Position numbers and translations under genes: made by a program
Notes under the pieces: model-generated
What the model saw: only the letters and a program-made list of their open reading frames with translations
What the model was told of the DNA's origin: nothing
The model's database searches: none
Assembly: GCA_964620125.1 (NCBI GenBank)
Contig: CAZUGQ010000001.1
Coordinates: forward strand, 62,001 to 126,000
DNA length: 64,000 bases
From: OLB6 sp964620125
GTDB lineage: Bacteria; Bacteroidota; Ignavibacteria; Kapaibacteriales; Kapaibacteriaceae
Direction of reading: 5' to 3'
In this document: in pieces, positions 34,407 through 43,474 of the stretch
Numbering within the stretch: position 1 is the first letter of the stretch
How the letters are laid out: each line of letters starts with the position of its first letter

Positions 34407-35576
34407 TTACACCATCTCTACAACAACGGCGCTTGCTTCTCCGCCGCCGATACACAGTGTGGCAAGGCCATAGCGGAGTCCGCGAGCCTTAAGCGCATAC
34501 AACAATGTTGTAAGAATGCGAGCGCCACTTGCACCGATAGGATGGCCAAGTGCTACAGCTCCACCATGTACATTCACCTTGTCGTGTGGAATGCCAAGCT
34601 TTTGTTCGGCAGCCAGCGTAACCACAGCGAAGGCTTCGTTGATCTCGAACAGATCAACGTCGGCCAGAGACAGGCCGGCCTTGGCAACTGCCCGGTTGAT
34701 GGCTTCGACGGGTGATGTTGTAAACCACATCGGATCCTGCGCGTACGATGCTTGCGAGCGGATGCGAGCCAGTGGCTTCAGGTTCATCTCGTTCACTGCA
34801 AGCTCGCTGGCTATCACGAGTGCGGCGGCCCCGTCGTTGATGGTGCTGGAGTTTGCCGCTGTTACCGTTCCATCCTTCTTGAAAACGGGTTTGAGCGATG
34901 GGATCTTATCAAAAACAACGCGGCCTGGCTCTTCATCCTCGGTAACAACGATATCACCTTTCTTACCAGGTATGATCACAGGTACAATCTCATCGGAGAA
35001 GCGTCCTTCGGCTTGTGCAGCCTGAGCGCGCCTGTACGAGTCAATCGTAAACTCATCCTGCATGGCGCGATCAATATTGCATTCACTGGCACACAACTCG
35101 GCAGCATCACCCATGGGAACCTGATTGTACACATCCCACAGGCCATCCCACTGCATGAGGTCAACCATCCGAGCATTGCCAAACTTCACGCCTTTGCGGC
35201 TATCCAACATCGCATGTGGAGCGTTGGTCATGCTTTCCTGTCCGCCAGCAACAATCACATGATTGTCGGCACTGCGAATAGCCTGATCGGCCAACATCAC
35301 CGCTTTCAAACCGGAGCCGCACACCTTGTTGATGGTCATGCATGCCGTATGTTTCGAAAGGCCGGCAAAGATGGCCGCCTGCCGTGCAGGTGCTTGGCCT
35401 ACGCCACCGGAAAGTACGTTACCCATGATCACTTCATCAATCTGATCCGGTAACAGGCCGGCTCGTTCAACGGCGGCCTTTATGGCAACGGCTCCAAGCT
35501 GTGGAGCAGAAAGGTCGCTCAGTGTTCCAAGAAGAGATCCAATTGGCGTGCGAGCTGCAGAGATGATGAAGGACAT
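34407..35576 (-). CDS. Acetyl-CoA acetyltransferase (thiolase)
   Basis: Thiolase II-type enzyme: condenses two acetyl-CoA or cleaves acetoacetyl-CoA. 389 residues from ATG 35574-35576 (MSFIISAARTPIGSLLG); the longer frame upstream overlaps the divergent GT-C gene and lacks the family's N-terminus. Catalytic residues: nucleophile Cys in NKVCGSGLKAV, His in LGHPIGASGARI, and second Cys in LCIGGGEAS. Normal length. The gene precedes icd on the same strand after a 40-base gap. Confidence 0.95.
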   Translation of the reverse strand: MSFIISAARTPIGSLLGTLSDLSAPQLGAVAIKAAVERAGLLPDQIDEVIMGNVLSGGVGQAPARQAAIFAGLSKHTACMTINKVCGSGLKAVMLADQAIRSADNHVIVAGGQESMTNAPHAMLDSRKGVKFGNARMVDLMQWDGLWDVYNQVPMGDAAELCASECNIDRAMQDEFTIDSYRRAQAAQAEGRFSDEIVPVIIPGKKGDIVVTEDEEPGRVVFDKIPSLKPVFKKDGTVTAANSSTINDGAAALVIASELAVNEMNLKPLARIRSQASYAQDPMWFTTSPVEAINRAVAKAGLSLADVDLFEINEAFAVVTLAAEQKLGIPHDKVNVHGGAVALGHPIGASGARILTTLLYALKARGLRYGLATLCIGGGEASAVVVEMV

Positions 35577-37149
35577 GGTAGTTGGCAGTGGTGGGGAAAC
35601 GGCCTGCAAAGATACCAAGCCCCATTCAACGGCATCGGAGTCCACATATCGACTCCTGGTTTTCATTCTCATGGGAGCATCCCTCCTGCTCCGTGCCATA
35701 CCGGCATGGCTTCTTGGTTTAGGACACGACGAAGTGTACTACTGGACGTATGCTGCTCATCCGGCTCTTGCACACTTCGATCATCCTTCGATGGTTGGAT
35801 GGATGATCCAGGCAAGTACGCTAAACACGACTGTGAACCATGAGTTCCTTGTTCGGCTGCCAGCGTTGCTGTGTGGAACGCTCAACATCTGGCTATTGTA
35901 TGTGTTGGGTAGGGGGCTTGGCACTGCGCGGGCTGGCTGGTTCGCTGCCGTACTATATGCTGCTTCGTCGTATGGCAGCATCATCAGTGGACTCTTCATC
36001 CTACCCGATACACCTTTGGTTACGTTTTGGCTGATTGCTCTGGTGTTTGGTATCAACGCAATTAACAAGCCAGGGCCACTCCTCCTCGGTGTTGGTGCAG
36101 CTTGCGGTTTAGCCATGGCATCCAAGTACCAGGGTGTTTTCCTGGCCGTAGGATGTATGGCGTATGCTTTGGTGCATCGACGCGTATGGTTTTCGCAAGC
36201 ATGGATGTATGTAGGCATTGTTGCAGCTCTTGCGCTCACGGTTCCCACGGTATACTGGCATGCGTCGAACAACTTCATCAGCTTTACTCATCAGGGTGGA
36301 GTTTCCGTACAGGGTCGCAGTCTTGCGCCAGACTCGCTCTCATTCAACATCAACACCCTTCTTACCGAGATTGGTGGTCACATTTTGTATACACATCCAG
36401 TGGTGTGGGTGCTCATTGTGATGGCCATGGTTGCGCTTCTACGTCGCAGTCTTCCACTTAGTCACGCCATGAAGCTCATCCTATGGACGTCGGCACCCGT
36501 GATTTGTACATTCCTTATTATCTCTGCGTTTCGATCAACACTTCCACATTGGGCGGCACCCGGTTATGTTGGGCTCATGGCGATAGCCGGCGTGTGGTTT
36601 GACAGGCAGGTACCAGTAGGGCATCGATTTCCATGGACCTTGCGCGCAGCCACTGTAATTACGGCCGGTGTACTGATTCTTGGTGTGGGAGTGGTTCGTT
36701 GCGGGTGGTTGCTTACGCCATCGTCTGCATCAAAATCGCAGCCACTGGAAGAAGTTGGCCGTAACGACGTGCGGCTCGACATGTTTGGGTGGGATCAGGT
36801 TGCTACTCGACTCAAGCAGCTTGATGCATCGGGTGTGGTTGTAAGCACTCGATGGTTTTCTGCCGCCCATCTCGAATACCATATACGTCGCCAGAAGGTG
36901 CCACTTGAGGTACGTGCACTTGGACCGATGAACATGATACATGACTATGCATTCCGTTCCTCCCCCCCCTTTTTGCCTGAACAGGACGTCTGGTATGCCA
37001 CTACCAGCCGATCATTCGTCAACCCTGAGGAGCTACACACCTGGTTTGAGCGAGTGGACGTTGTAGACACCTCTGCCATCGTTGCGGGGGCGGACACGCT
37101 CGGTTATGCTTTCATTGCGCGCATGCGCTCTCTGAGGGCACGAAACTAG
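35575..37149 (+). CDS. Membrane glycosyltransferase, GT-C fold (PMT/ArnT-like, family 39/83 type)
   Basis: Polytopic inner-membrane glycosyltransferase that uses polyprenyl-phosphate-linked sugars. About 524 residues. The start ATG 35575 overlaps the divergent thiolase start by two bases. First helix YRLLVFILMGASLLLRAIPA, then the GT-C catalytic loop LGHDEVYYW and HPALAHFDHPSMVGW, matching the PMT_2 domain. About 10 membrane helices follow, then a soluble C-terminal domain (VSTRWFSAAHLEYHIRRQ). Acceptor unknown (protein, lipid A or glycan). Carries an 8-C run at 36962. Confidence 0.8.
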   Translation: MVVGSGGETACKDTKPHSTASESTYRLLVFILMGASLLLRAIPAWLLGLGHDEVYYWTYAAHPALAHFDHPSMVGWMIQASTLNTTVNHEFLVRLPALLCGTLNIWLLYVLGRGLGTARAGWFAAVLYAASSYGSIISGLFILPDTPLVTFWLIALVFGINAINKPGPLLLGVGAACGLAMASKYQGVFLAVGCMAYALVHRRVWFSQAWMYVGIVAALALTVPTVYWHASNNFISFTHQGGVSVQGRSLAPDSLSFNINTLLTEIGGHILYTHPVVWVLIVMAMVALLRRSLPLSHAMKLILWTSAPVICTFLIISAFRSTLPHWAAPGYVGLMAIAGVWFDRQVPVGHRFPWTLRAATVITAGVLILGVGVVRCGWLLTPSSASKSQPLEEVGRNDVRLDMFGWDQVATRLKQLDASGVVVSTRWFSAAHLEYHIRRQKVPLEVRALGPMNMIHDYAFRSSPPFLPEQDVWYATTSRSFVNPEELHTWFERVDVVDTSAIVAGADTLGYAFIARMRSLRARN

Positions 37150-37166
37150 GTACGGTGCTCCTTGCC

Positions 37167-37174
37167 TATTTTTG
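37167..37174 (+). promoter_or_regulatory. TAnnTTTG box upstream of atpD
   Basis: TATTTTTG, 46 bases before the atpD ATG at 37220. The AGCCCCCT motif lies between (37187-37194). Confidence 0.4.
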
Positions 37175-37186
37175 CCCGTCTTTGTC

Positions 37187-37197
37187 AGCCCCCTACC
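37187..37197 (+). repeat. AGCCCCCT-type motif, intergenic copy
   Basis: TCAGCCCCCTACC between the GT-C gene and atpD, one of the few copies outside genes. Confidence 0.65.
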
Positions 37198-37219
37198 AAT
37201 CACGCATACAGCACAACAC

Positions 37220-38629
37220 ATGAACAAGGGAACCATCGTCCAGGTTATCGGACCCGTTGTTGACGTAGAATTTGCCGAAGGCGGCATACCACCGGTACTT
37301 ACTGCTCTGCAGATCCCACGCAAGTCGATGGACACAGGCAAGGAAGAAATGCTCGTGTGCGAAGTGCAGCAGCACCTGGGGGAGGACAGAGTACGGTCCG
37401 TAGCCATCGACAGTACTGATGGTTTGGTACGCGGCATGGAAGTGATCAACACGGGCGCACCGATATCGGTGCCGGTTGGTCCGAGCGTGCTGGGCAGACT
37501 GATCAATGTGGTGGGCGAAGCCATTGATGGGAAAGCACCAATCGCGGCCGACAAGAAGTGGAGCATTCATCGTTCGTCGCCCAAATTCTCTGCTCTCTCC
37601 ACACAGAAGGAAATGTTCGAAACGGGTATCAAGGTTATCGACCTCATCGAGCCCTTTACGAAGGGAGGGAAAACGGGTCTGTTCGGTGGCGCCGGCGTTG
37701 GCAAGACGGTGATCATCCAGGAACTCATCCACAACATCGCCAAGCAACACGGTGGATACTCGGTGTTTGCAGGAGTTGGTGAGCGCACACGTGAAGGCAA
37801 CGACCTCTATCTGGAAATGACGGAGTCGGGCGTTATCGACAAAACCGCACTAGTGTTCGGACAGATGAACGAGCCACCAGGCGCCCGCGCCCGCGTTGCA
37901 CTTACTGCTCTTACCATGGCAGAGTACTTCCGGGACGAAGAAGGTCGTGACGTGCTGTTGTTTGTTGACAACATCTTCCGCTTTACACAGGCAGGTTCCG
38001 AGGTAAGTGCTCTCCTGGGCCGCATGCCTTCGGCCGTAGGTTACCAGCCAACGCTGGCAACGGAAATGGGTATTCTCCAGGAACGCATTGCCTCGACCGA
38101 TAAGGGGTCCATCACTTCCGTGCAAGCCGTGTACGTACCTGCTGACGACCTTACGGACCCTGCACCTGCTAACACATTCACGCACCTTGATGCCACAACC
38201 GTTTTGTCTCGGCAAATCGCTGAGCTCGGCATCTACCCTGCCGTGGACCCACTGGATAGCACGAGCCGCATCCTTGATCCGCTAGTTATCGGCAATGAAC
38301 ATTACGATACAGCCATGCGTGTGAAGAAGATTCTTCAGTCGTACAAGGACTTGCAGGACATCATCAGTATTCTTGGTATGGATGAGTTGAGTGACGAAGA
38401 CAAACTCACCGTGTACCGTGCTCGCAAGATCCAACGATTCTTCTCCCAGCCATTCCACGTTGCCGAGCAGTTCACCGGATTTGCCGGCCGGTATGTTAAG
38501 GTGGCCGATACGATTTCGGGCTTCAAGGCCATCCTTGATGGCGAAGCCGACGAAGTTCCGGAAGGGTACTTCTCCTACAAGGGCACATTGGACGAAGTGT
38601 TCGACGCATTCAAGGCATCACAGAACTGA
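37220..38629 (+). CDS. atpD: ATP synthase F1 subunit beta
   Basis: Catalytic subunit of F1Fo ATP synthase, 469 residues from ATG 37220 (MNKGTIVQVIGPVVDVEF). Walker A GGAGVGKTVIIQELIHN, then GERTREGNDLYLEM, Walker B LLFVDNIFRFTQAG, and the DELSEED-like segment MDELSDEDKLTVYRA. All catalytic motifs are intact. Only atpC follows; the other atp genes are elsewhere, as in Chlorobi and several Bacteroidota where atpDC is a separate unit. The gene is 70 bases after the GT-C gene stop. Confidence 0.97.
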   Translation: MNKGTIVQVIGPVVDVEFAEGGIPPVLTALQIPRKSMDTGKEEMLVCEVQQHLGEDRVRSVAIDSTDGLVRGMEVINTGAPISVPVGPSVLGRLINVVGEAIDGKAPIAADKKWSIHRSSPKFSALSTQKEMFETGIKVIDLIEPFTKGGKTGLFGGAGVGKTVIIQELIHNIAKQHGGYSVFAGVGERTREGNDLYLEMTESGVIDKTALVFGQMNEPPGARARVALTALTMAEYFRDEEGRDVLLFVDNIFRFTQAGSEVSALLGRMPSAVGYQPTLATEMGILQERIASTDKGSITSVQAVYVPADDLTDPAPANTFTHLDATTVLSRQIAELGIYPAVDPLDSTSRILDPLVIGNEHYDTAMRVKKILQSYKDLQDIISILGMDELSDEDKLTVYRARKIQRFFSQPFHVAEQFTGFAGRYVKVADTISGFKAILDGEADEVPEGYFSYKGTLDEVFDAFKASQN

Positions 38630-38631
38630 TC

Positions 38632-39051
38632 ATGACCGACCATACCCTGAACGTAAGCATCGTAACTCCGCAGAGCACAGCCTTTTCCGGCAAGGCTTTG
38701 GCGGTAAGCGTGCCAGGCTCGAAAAGCCCCTTCCAAGTGTTGTACAATCACGCTCCAATCATTTCCTCGCTCGACATTGGTGTGCTCCGTATCGAAGACG
38801 CCAACAACAACGTGCTTGTCTTCGCAACACGCGAAGGATTTGTGGAAGTCCTGAACAACACCGTGAACATCGTGGTCGATGCCCTCATACCAGCCAATCA
38901 GATTGATGAGCAGGGGGCTACGGCCGACGTGTTGGAAGCACGGGAACGCTGGAACAACGCGCCAGATAGGAACAGTCGTGCATCTGCACTCAAAGAGTTG
39001 CACTGGGCAGAGGCGAGGGAAAGAGCGGCGCGTAAGGGCGTAGGGGCGTAG
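38632..39051 (+). CDS. atpC: ATP synthase F1 subunit epsilon
   Basis: 139 residues, two bases after the atpD stop. N-terminal beta-sandwich LNVSIVTPQSTAFSGKA, GSKSPFQVLYNHAPIIS and LVFATREGFVEVLNNTVNIV are typical. C-terminal helix region EARERWNNAPDRN. The last residues (ARKGVGA) and the stop codon lie in the octamer repeat at 39031-39078, so the C-terminus may have been altered by repeat growth. Confidence 0.93.
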   Translation: MTDHTLNVSIVTPQSTAFSGKALAVSVPGSKSPFQVLYNHAPIISSLDIGVLRIEDANNNVLVFATREGFVEVLNNTVNIVVDALIPANQIDEQGATADVLEARERWNNAPDRNSRASALKELHWAEARERAARKGVGA

Positions 39052-39078
39052 GGGCGTAGGGGCGTAAGGGCGTAGGGG
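39031..39078 (+). repeat. Six tandem copies of an 8-bp unit
   Basis: Units CGTAAGGG, CGTAGGGG x3, CGTAAGGG, CGTAGGGG in a row. It spans the end of atpC (stop at 39049-39051) and fills the gap up to the convergent lipoprotein gene (stop at 39081). Two of six units have A in place of G. No such repeat was seen elsewhere in the window. Confidence 0.9.
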
Positions 39079-39080
39079 CT

Positions 39081-39488
39081 TTAGGGTAACGCCACCGTTA
39101 TCAGTGTATCGAGTGCCTTTTTGGTTCTGCTATCCCGTTCGGCGCGGATGCGAACGGTGTACATGGCATTGCCGTTCAAGTTGCTGAAGGTGTGCCAAAG
39201 CTTCTTCACAGATTGCAGGGTATCACAATCGCTGCGAGTGCTCTGAAAAGTTGAGAGGCCGATTTCCAGCACGTGTTCGTTTTGTTGTGCCTTTACAATT
39301 CTTGCATCCTGGCAACCGCTATACGTTTGCACGTACATCAGGCAGGTTACCTGATTGGCTGATGCGCTCACCTTCATGTCTACCACGTCAGCAAAACGCT
39401 GATCAACCTCCGAAGGCATTGTAGGTTCGGAGCATGACGTTACCAACGCAAGGGTTGTAAGGGCGACTATCGTCCTCAGTTGCTGCAT
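39081..39488 (-). CDS. Small lipoprotein of unknown function
   Basis: 135 residues; signal peptide MQQLRTIVALTTLALVTSC with lipobox TSC. The rest has three more cysteines (QVTCLMYVQTYSGCQD and RSDCDTLQSV), and no family I recognise. It converges with atpC; the octamer repeat lies between the two stops. It is divergent from guaB, 72 bases to the right. Confidence 0.6.
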   Translation of the reverse strand: MQQLRTIVALTTLALVTSCSEPTMPSEVDQRFADVVDMKVSASANQVTCLMYVQTYSGCQDARIVKAQQNEHVLEIGLSTFQSTRSDCDTLQSVKKLWHTFSNLNGNAMYTVRIRAERDSRTKKALDTLITVALP

Positions 39489-39549
39489 GCCAGAGCCCCC
39501 TGCAAGTCACGTGCCAGAAGTCGAAGAATGCAGCACTCATCCGAGTCCG

Positions 39550-39557
39550 TATGTTTG
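39550..39557 (+). promoter_or_regulatory. TAnnTTTG box upstream of guaB
   Basis: TATGTTTG, ending 3 bases before the guaB ATG at 39561. If used, transcription would begin within the first codons, so a leaderless mRNA. May be coincidence. Confidence 0.3.
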
Positions 39558-39560
39558 CCC

Positions 39561-41030
39561 ATGCAGACTCAGAAAATCATGGCGGAAGGCATCACGTTCG
39601 ATGATGTTCTTCTGGTTCCGCGGTATTCTCAGACGATGCCGCGAGATGCGAGCACAGCCGCCCGGCTTACCCGCACTTTGACTCTTCGCATTCCCATTGT
39701 GAGTGCAGCCATGGACACCGTTACAGAAAGTGCCATGGCCATAGCCTTGGCCCGTGACGGAGGGATTGGCATCATCCATAAGAACATGAGCCTGATGCGC
39801 CAAGCCGAAGAGGTTGACAAGGTGAAGCGATTCGAGAGTGGAATGATTCGCAAGCCAATTACTCTGCGCAGAACAGCAACGCTTGACGAAGCACGAGGCC
39901 TGATGAGCAAGTACAAGGTAAGCGGCTTCCCGGTTGTGGAAGACGATCAACGACTTGTTGGAATCGTTACCAATCGCGACATGCGTTTTGCTCTGAACGG
40001 TGCCCTTACCGTGAACGATGTGATGACGAGTGAAGGCCTTATCACCGCTCCACTCGGCACCACACTGGACGATGCAGAACGAATCCTGCAAGAACATCGC
40101 ATCGAAAAGTTGCCTGTTGTTGATGAACACGGAAAACTTGCTGGACTAATGACAGTTAAGGACATTCAGAAGAAAAAACGATATCCGAACGCCGCCAAAG
40201 ATGATCAGGGAAGACTCCTTGTAGGTGCCGCCGTTGGCATTGCCCCCGACACGCTTGATCGCGTTGCAGCTCTTGTGGAAGCAGGGGTCGACGTAGTGAT
40301 TGTAGACACAGCCCACGGACACTCCAAGGGCGTGCTCGATATGATACGCAGCATCAAGGCTGCCCATTCCACCGTGCAGGTTATAGGTGGCAACGTAGGC
40401 ACAGCCGATGGTGCGCAGGCGCTTATCGACGTTGGCGCAGACGGCGTTAAGGTTGGCATCGGACCTGGATCCATCTGCACAACACGCGTTGTTGCCGGTG
40501 TTGGAGTACCACAAATCACTGCCATCATGATGGCTGCCGAAGTTGCACGGCGCCACAACGTGCCGGTGATTGCCGATGGAGGTATCAAACAGACCGGCGA
40601 CATTCCCAAGGCCATAGCAGCGGGTGCAGACACTGTAATGCTCGGGGGGTTGTTAGCCGGCCATGATGAAAGTCCGGGTGAGAAGGTTTTGCTCGAAGGC
40701 CGTGCCTATAAGATGTACCGCGGCATGGGTTCGCTTGGAGCGATGAATCAAGGCAGTGCAGACAGATACTTTCAGGATGTGGAGGACGAGATAGCGAAGC
40801 TTGTTCCGGAAGGAATCGAGGGCAGGGTACCTCTCAAGGGTTCGGTAAGCGACACTCTGTATCAGCTTGTTGGCGGATTACGCGCCGCCATGGGGTACTG
40901 CGGATGCTCGACGATTACCGAACTCCAGGAGCATGCTCAGTTCGTGCGCATGACGTCGGCGGGTCTGCGCGAGTCCCATCCACACGACGTCATCATCACC
41001 AAAGAGTCGCCGAACTACTTCACGAGGTAA
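39561..41030 (+). CDS. guaB: IMP dehydrogenase
   Basis: Rate-limiting enzyme of GMP synthesis (IMP to XMP, NAD-dependent). 489 residues from ATG 39561; the longer reading frame upstream is not family-like. N-terminal GITFDDVLLVPRYS; tandem CBS domains (VSGFPVVEDDQRLVGIVTNRD, RIEKLPVVDEHGKLAGLMTV); catalytic loop GIGPGSICTTRVVAGVGVPQ with the Cys; VIADGGIKQTGDIPKA; C-terminal YRGMGSLGAM. First gene of a guaB-peptidase-GT4 operon. Confidence 0.97.
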   Translation: MQTQKIMAEGITFDDVLLVPRYSQTMPRDASTAARLTRTLTLRIPIVSAAMDTVTESAMAIALARDGGIGIIHKNMSLMRQAEEVDKVKRFESGMIRKPITLRRTATLDEARGLMSKYKVSGFPVVEDDQRLVGIVTNRDMRFALNGALTVNDVMTSEGLITAPLGTTLDDAERILQEHRIEKLPVVDEHGKLAGLMTVKDIQKKKRYPNAAKDDQGRLLVGAAVGIAPDTLDRVAALVEAGVDVVIVDTAHGHSKGVLDMIRSIKAAHSTVQVIGGNVGTADGAQALIDVGADGVKVGIGPGSICTTRVVAGVGVPQITAIMMAAEVARRHNVPVIADGGIKQTGDIPKAIAAGADTVMLGGLLAGHDESPGEKVLLEGRAYKMYRGMGSLGAMNQGSADRYFQDVEDEIAKLVPEGIEGRVPLKGSVSDTLYQLVGGLRAAMGYCGCSTITELQEHAQFVRMTSAGLRESHPHDVIITKESPNYFTR

Positions 41031-41032
41031 TC

Positions 41033-42136
41033 ATGCCAACCAAATCACAAATCAGCGCGGCACTTACGCGCCTTGACCAACTACGTCATGTTATGAAGGG
41101 GGCTCAGGTTGACGGCATCCTCGTTAACCATCCTGCCCATCTGCGATACCTGCTTGGTTTTTCTGGCTCGACCGGCATGGCAATTGTTGGCAAGCGGTCG
41201 ATCAACTTTTTCACTAACGACCTGTACGATGTTCAGGTTCGCAAGGAAGTGTATCCGATACCTGGACTGAACACACACATAACGCGAGACTTCTGGGCAG
41301 CGGTAGCAAGCAGCGGCATTGGCAGTCGGCTAACGCGCGTTGGCTTCGTGCCAACAGCAACCACGGTGGCTACGTACAAGGCCATGAAGAAGGCACTGAG
41401 CCCAGCAAAGGTGGTTGAAGTGTCAGACCTTGTGGCGCCCATCACACAATCCAAGAGCAAGGCGGAGATAGCCTCCATCGCCAAAGCGGCAGACATTGTT
41501 AGCGAGGCATACCAACAGATGTTGGGGATGGTAGCAGCCGGGATGACGGAGCACGAGGTTGCCTCCTTCCTAGCCACCACTACGCGAGCACTTGGATCGA
41601 GTAAGGATGCCTTCGACATTATCGTTGTTTCTGGACCACGCAGTGCCATGCCACATGGCCGTGCCTCGACTGCTGTGCTTAAGAAGGGCCATGTTGTGAC
41701 GGTTGACTTTGGAGCATGTGTAGACGGCTTGCACAGTGACATGACGAGAACCTTTTGCATTGGCACTCCCTCAAAACAGGCAGTGGACATGTACGCTGTT
41801 TTGTTCGATGCCCATCTAACGGCACTTGATGCAGTTGCCGTTGGGGTTACCGGCGACCAGCTTGACGCCGCAGCCCGAGGTGTGATAGAAAAGGCCGGAT
41901 TTGGGCAGTATTTCCGGCACTCGCTTGGTCATGGATTGGGGTACGACGTGCATGAGCTGCCGCGTGTAGCGCATGGAAATACGACTGGTGTTATTCCGGA
42001 AAACTGCGTTTTAACCATAGAGCCGGGTATCTATGTACCCGGCACTTTTGGGATGCGCATTGAAGATGACGTCCTTGTTACATCCAAAGGTCCCGTCATC
42101 CTCACTTCTGCTCCACGCGAACTGGTGATCGTATAG
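41033..42136 (+). CDS. Xaa-Pro aminopeptidase/prolidase family (M24B)
   Basis: Metallopeptidase with the pita-bread fold, 367 residues from ATG 41033, two bases after the guaB stop. The N-terminal creatinase-like domain (GILVNHPAHLRYLLGFSGS) precedes the catalytic part. Metal ligands: Asp in VTVDFGACVDGLHSDMTR (two), His in HSLGHGLGYDVHE, Glu in TIEPGIYVPG and Glu in MRIEDDVLV. All five are present. It cleaves N-terminal residues before proline or X-Pro dipeptides; cytosolic because no signal peptide is seen. Confidence 0.92.
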   Translation: MPTKSQISAALTRLDQLRHVMKGAQVDGILVNHPAHLRYLLGFSGSTGMAIVGKRSINFFTNDLYDVQVRKEVYPIPGLNTHITRDFWAAVASSGIGSRLTRVGFVPTATTVATYKAMKKALSPAKVVEVSDLVAPITQSKSKAEIASIAKAADIVSEAYQQMLGMVAAGMTEHEVASFLATTTRALGSSKDAFDIIVVSGPRSAMPHGRASTAVLKKGHVVTVDFGACVDGLHSDMTRTFCIGTPSKQAVDMYAVLFDAHLTALDAVAVGVTGDQLDAAARGVIEKAGFGQYFRHSLGHGLGYDVHELPRVAHGNTTGVIPENCVLTIEPGIYVPGTFGMRIEDDVLVTSKGPVILTSAPRELVIV

Positions 42137-42139
42137 CTC

Positions 42140-43450
42140 ATGACCAACCACAACGTTCTTGTCATGGCCTATTACTTTCCGCCAATGGGCTTGAGCGGAG
42201 TACAGCGTGTTGCCAAGTTCGTAAAGTACCTGCCTGACTTCGGTTGGCATCCCTACGTAGTTACAACGGGTCCAACACTCTACTACGCCAAAGATGAATC
42301 TCTGATGGACGAAGTGGCCGAGTCCGGGGCAACCATCTTTCGCACCGAGCCGTCAGCTCGTATGAAGAAGTTGCTAGAGTCGGGTACCGTTAAGATGCCA
42401 CGCGAGCGACTCCGCAGAACAGCCAGTCGGTTGAGTAGTGCCTTCTTCATTCCCGACAACAAACAGGGATGGGCACGGAAAGCATTGCAGCTTGCACGCG
42501 AAGTTGTTGCAAGTGTGGCTATCGACGTGATCTTCGTGAGCGGTCCACCATTCTCTACGATGATGGCAGGCGCTCAACTGAGTGCCGAAACGGGCATTCC
42601 CCTCGTATTGGATTATCGAGACCTTTGGCTGGGCAATCAGTTCCATTCGTATCCAACCTTGTGGCACGAGAACAGACATAAGGCTCTGGAACATGCCACC
42701 CTGTCGAGAGCATCCAGGATTACGGTTACCAACCGGCGCATCAAGGAACGCATGATCAACAACTATCCGCACCTGGATTTCCGCGATGTTGTGATCATAC
42801 CGCACGGATGGGACGAAGCCGACTTCGCAACGGCGGCTCCACTCTCAAACCTTATAACGGACGACCCTTCGGGCGATGTATCCTCACGACCGCTCCGGAT
42901 TACATACACTGGTACGTTCTACGATGTTATCACGCCGGTACCCTTCTTTAAGGCCTTGAAAAAACTCCGCAAGGAACGACCCGACGTATCGGTTCAGCTC
43001 CACGTTGCCGGCATGCTCCGCGACGAGTACAAGAACAAGGCTCGGCGGATGAAGCTTGACGACGCTATCGTCGACCACGGCTACCTCCCCCACCCACAAT
43101 CCGTACAGCTCCTCCTGGAAAGCGACGTGCTGTGGATTACCGTTGGCAACACACGCAATGCCGACACCATTTCATCAGCCAAACTGTACGAGTATTTCGG
43201 CACCCGCAAGCCCCTGCTTGCAAGCGTGCCAGAAGGAGCCTTGCGCAAGGACGCACAGCGTTATGGTGCCGCATGGATAACGGAACCAGATGATGTGCAG
43301 GGCATCATGCAGGCCATCATCGATCTGCATGAACGGTGGAGGCAGGGGGCTTTCCCAATCGCGAATGAAGAATTTGTGATGCAGCATCGCCGAAAAACAC
43401 TCACTGGCGAACTGGCCAGAACTCTGGCAACATCGTTACGAGTGGTGTAG
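42140..43450 (+). CDS. Glycosyltransferase, family 4 (GT-B)
   Basis: 436-residue glycosyltransferase with GT-B architecture: N-terminal AYYFPPMGLSGVQRVAKF donor/acceptor lobe with a 4-like domain, and C-terminal GT4 lobe with VHVAG/LHVAGMLRDEYKN, SAKLYEYFGTRKPLLASVPEG. The E-x7-E motif region is SSAKLYEYFGTRKPL. Product unknown: probably a surface polysaccharide or glycolipid. It follows the peptidase by three bases. The GT-C gene upstream at 35575 and this one are the only envelope-glycan transferases besides GT2 (22336) in the window. Confidence 0.85.
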   Translation: MTNHNVLVMAYYFPPMGLSGVQRVAKFVKYLPDFGWHPYVVTTGPTLYYAKDESLMDEVAESGATIFRTEPSARMKKLLESGTVKMPRERLRRTASRLSSAFFIPDNKQGWARKALQLAREVVASVAIDVIFVSGPPFSTMMAGAQLSAETGIPLVLDYRDLWLGNQFHSYPTLWHENRHKALEHATLSRASRITVTNRRIKERMINNYPHLDFRDVVIIPHGWDEADFATAAPLSNLITDDPSGDVSSRPLRITYTGTFYDVITPVPFFKALKKLRKERPDVSVQLHVAGMLRDEYKNKARRMKLDDAIVDHGYLPHPQSVQLLLESDVLWITVGNTRNADTISSAKLYEYFGTRKPLLASVPEGALRKDAQRYGAAWITEPDDVQGIMQAIIDLHERWRQGAFPIANEEFVMQHRRKTLTGELARTLATSLRVV

Positions 43451-43474
43451 GTGCTGCGTTGATTGGCACAGGCA

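Noticed and set aside
39537..40130. Long open frame on the minus strand opposite guaB
   Set aside because: Antisense shadow of a strongly conserved gene; no family resemblance.
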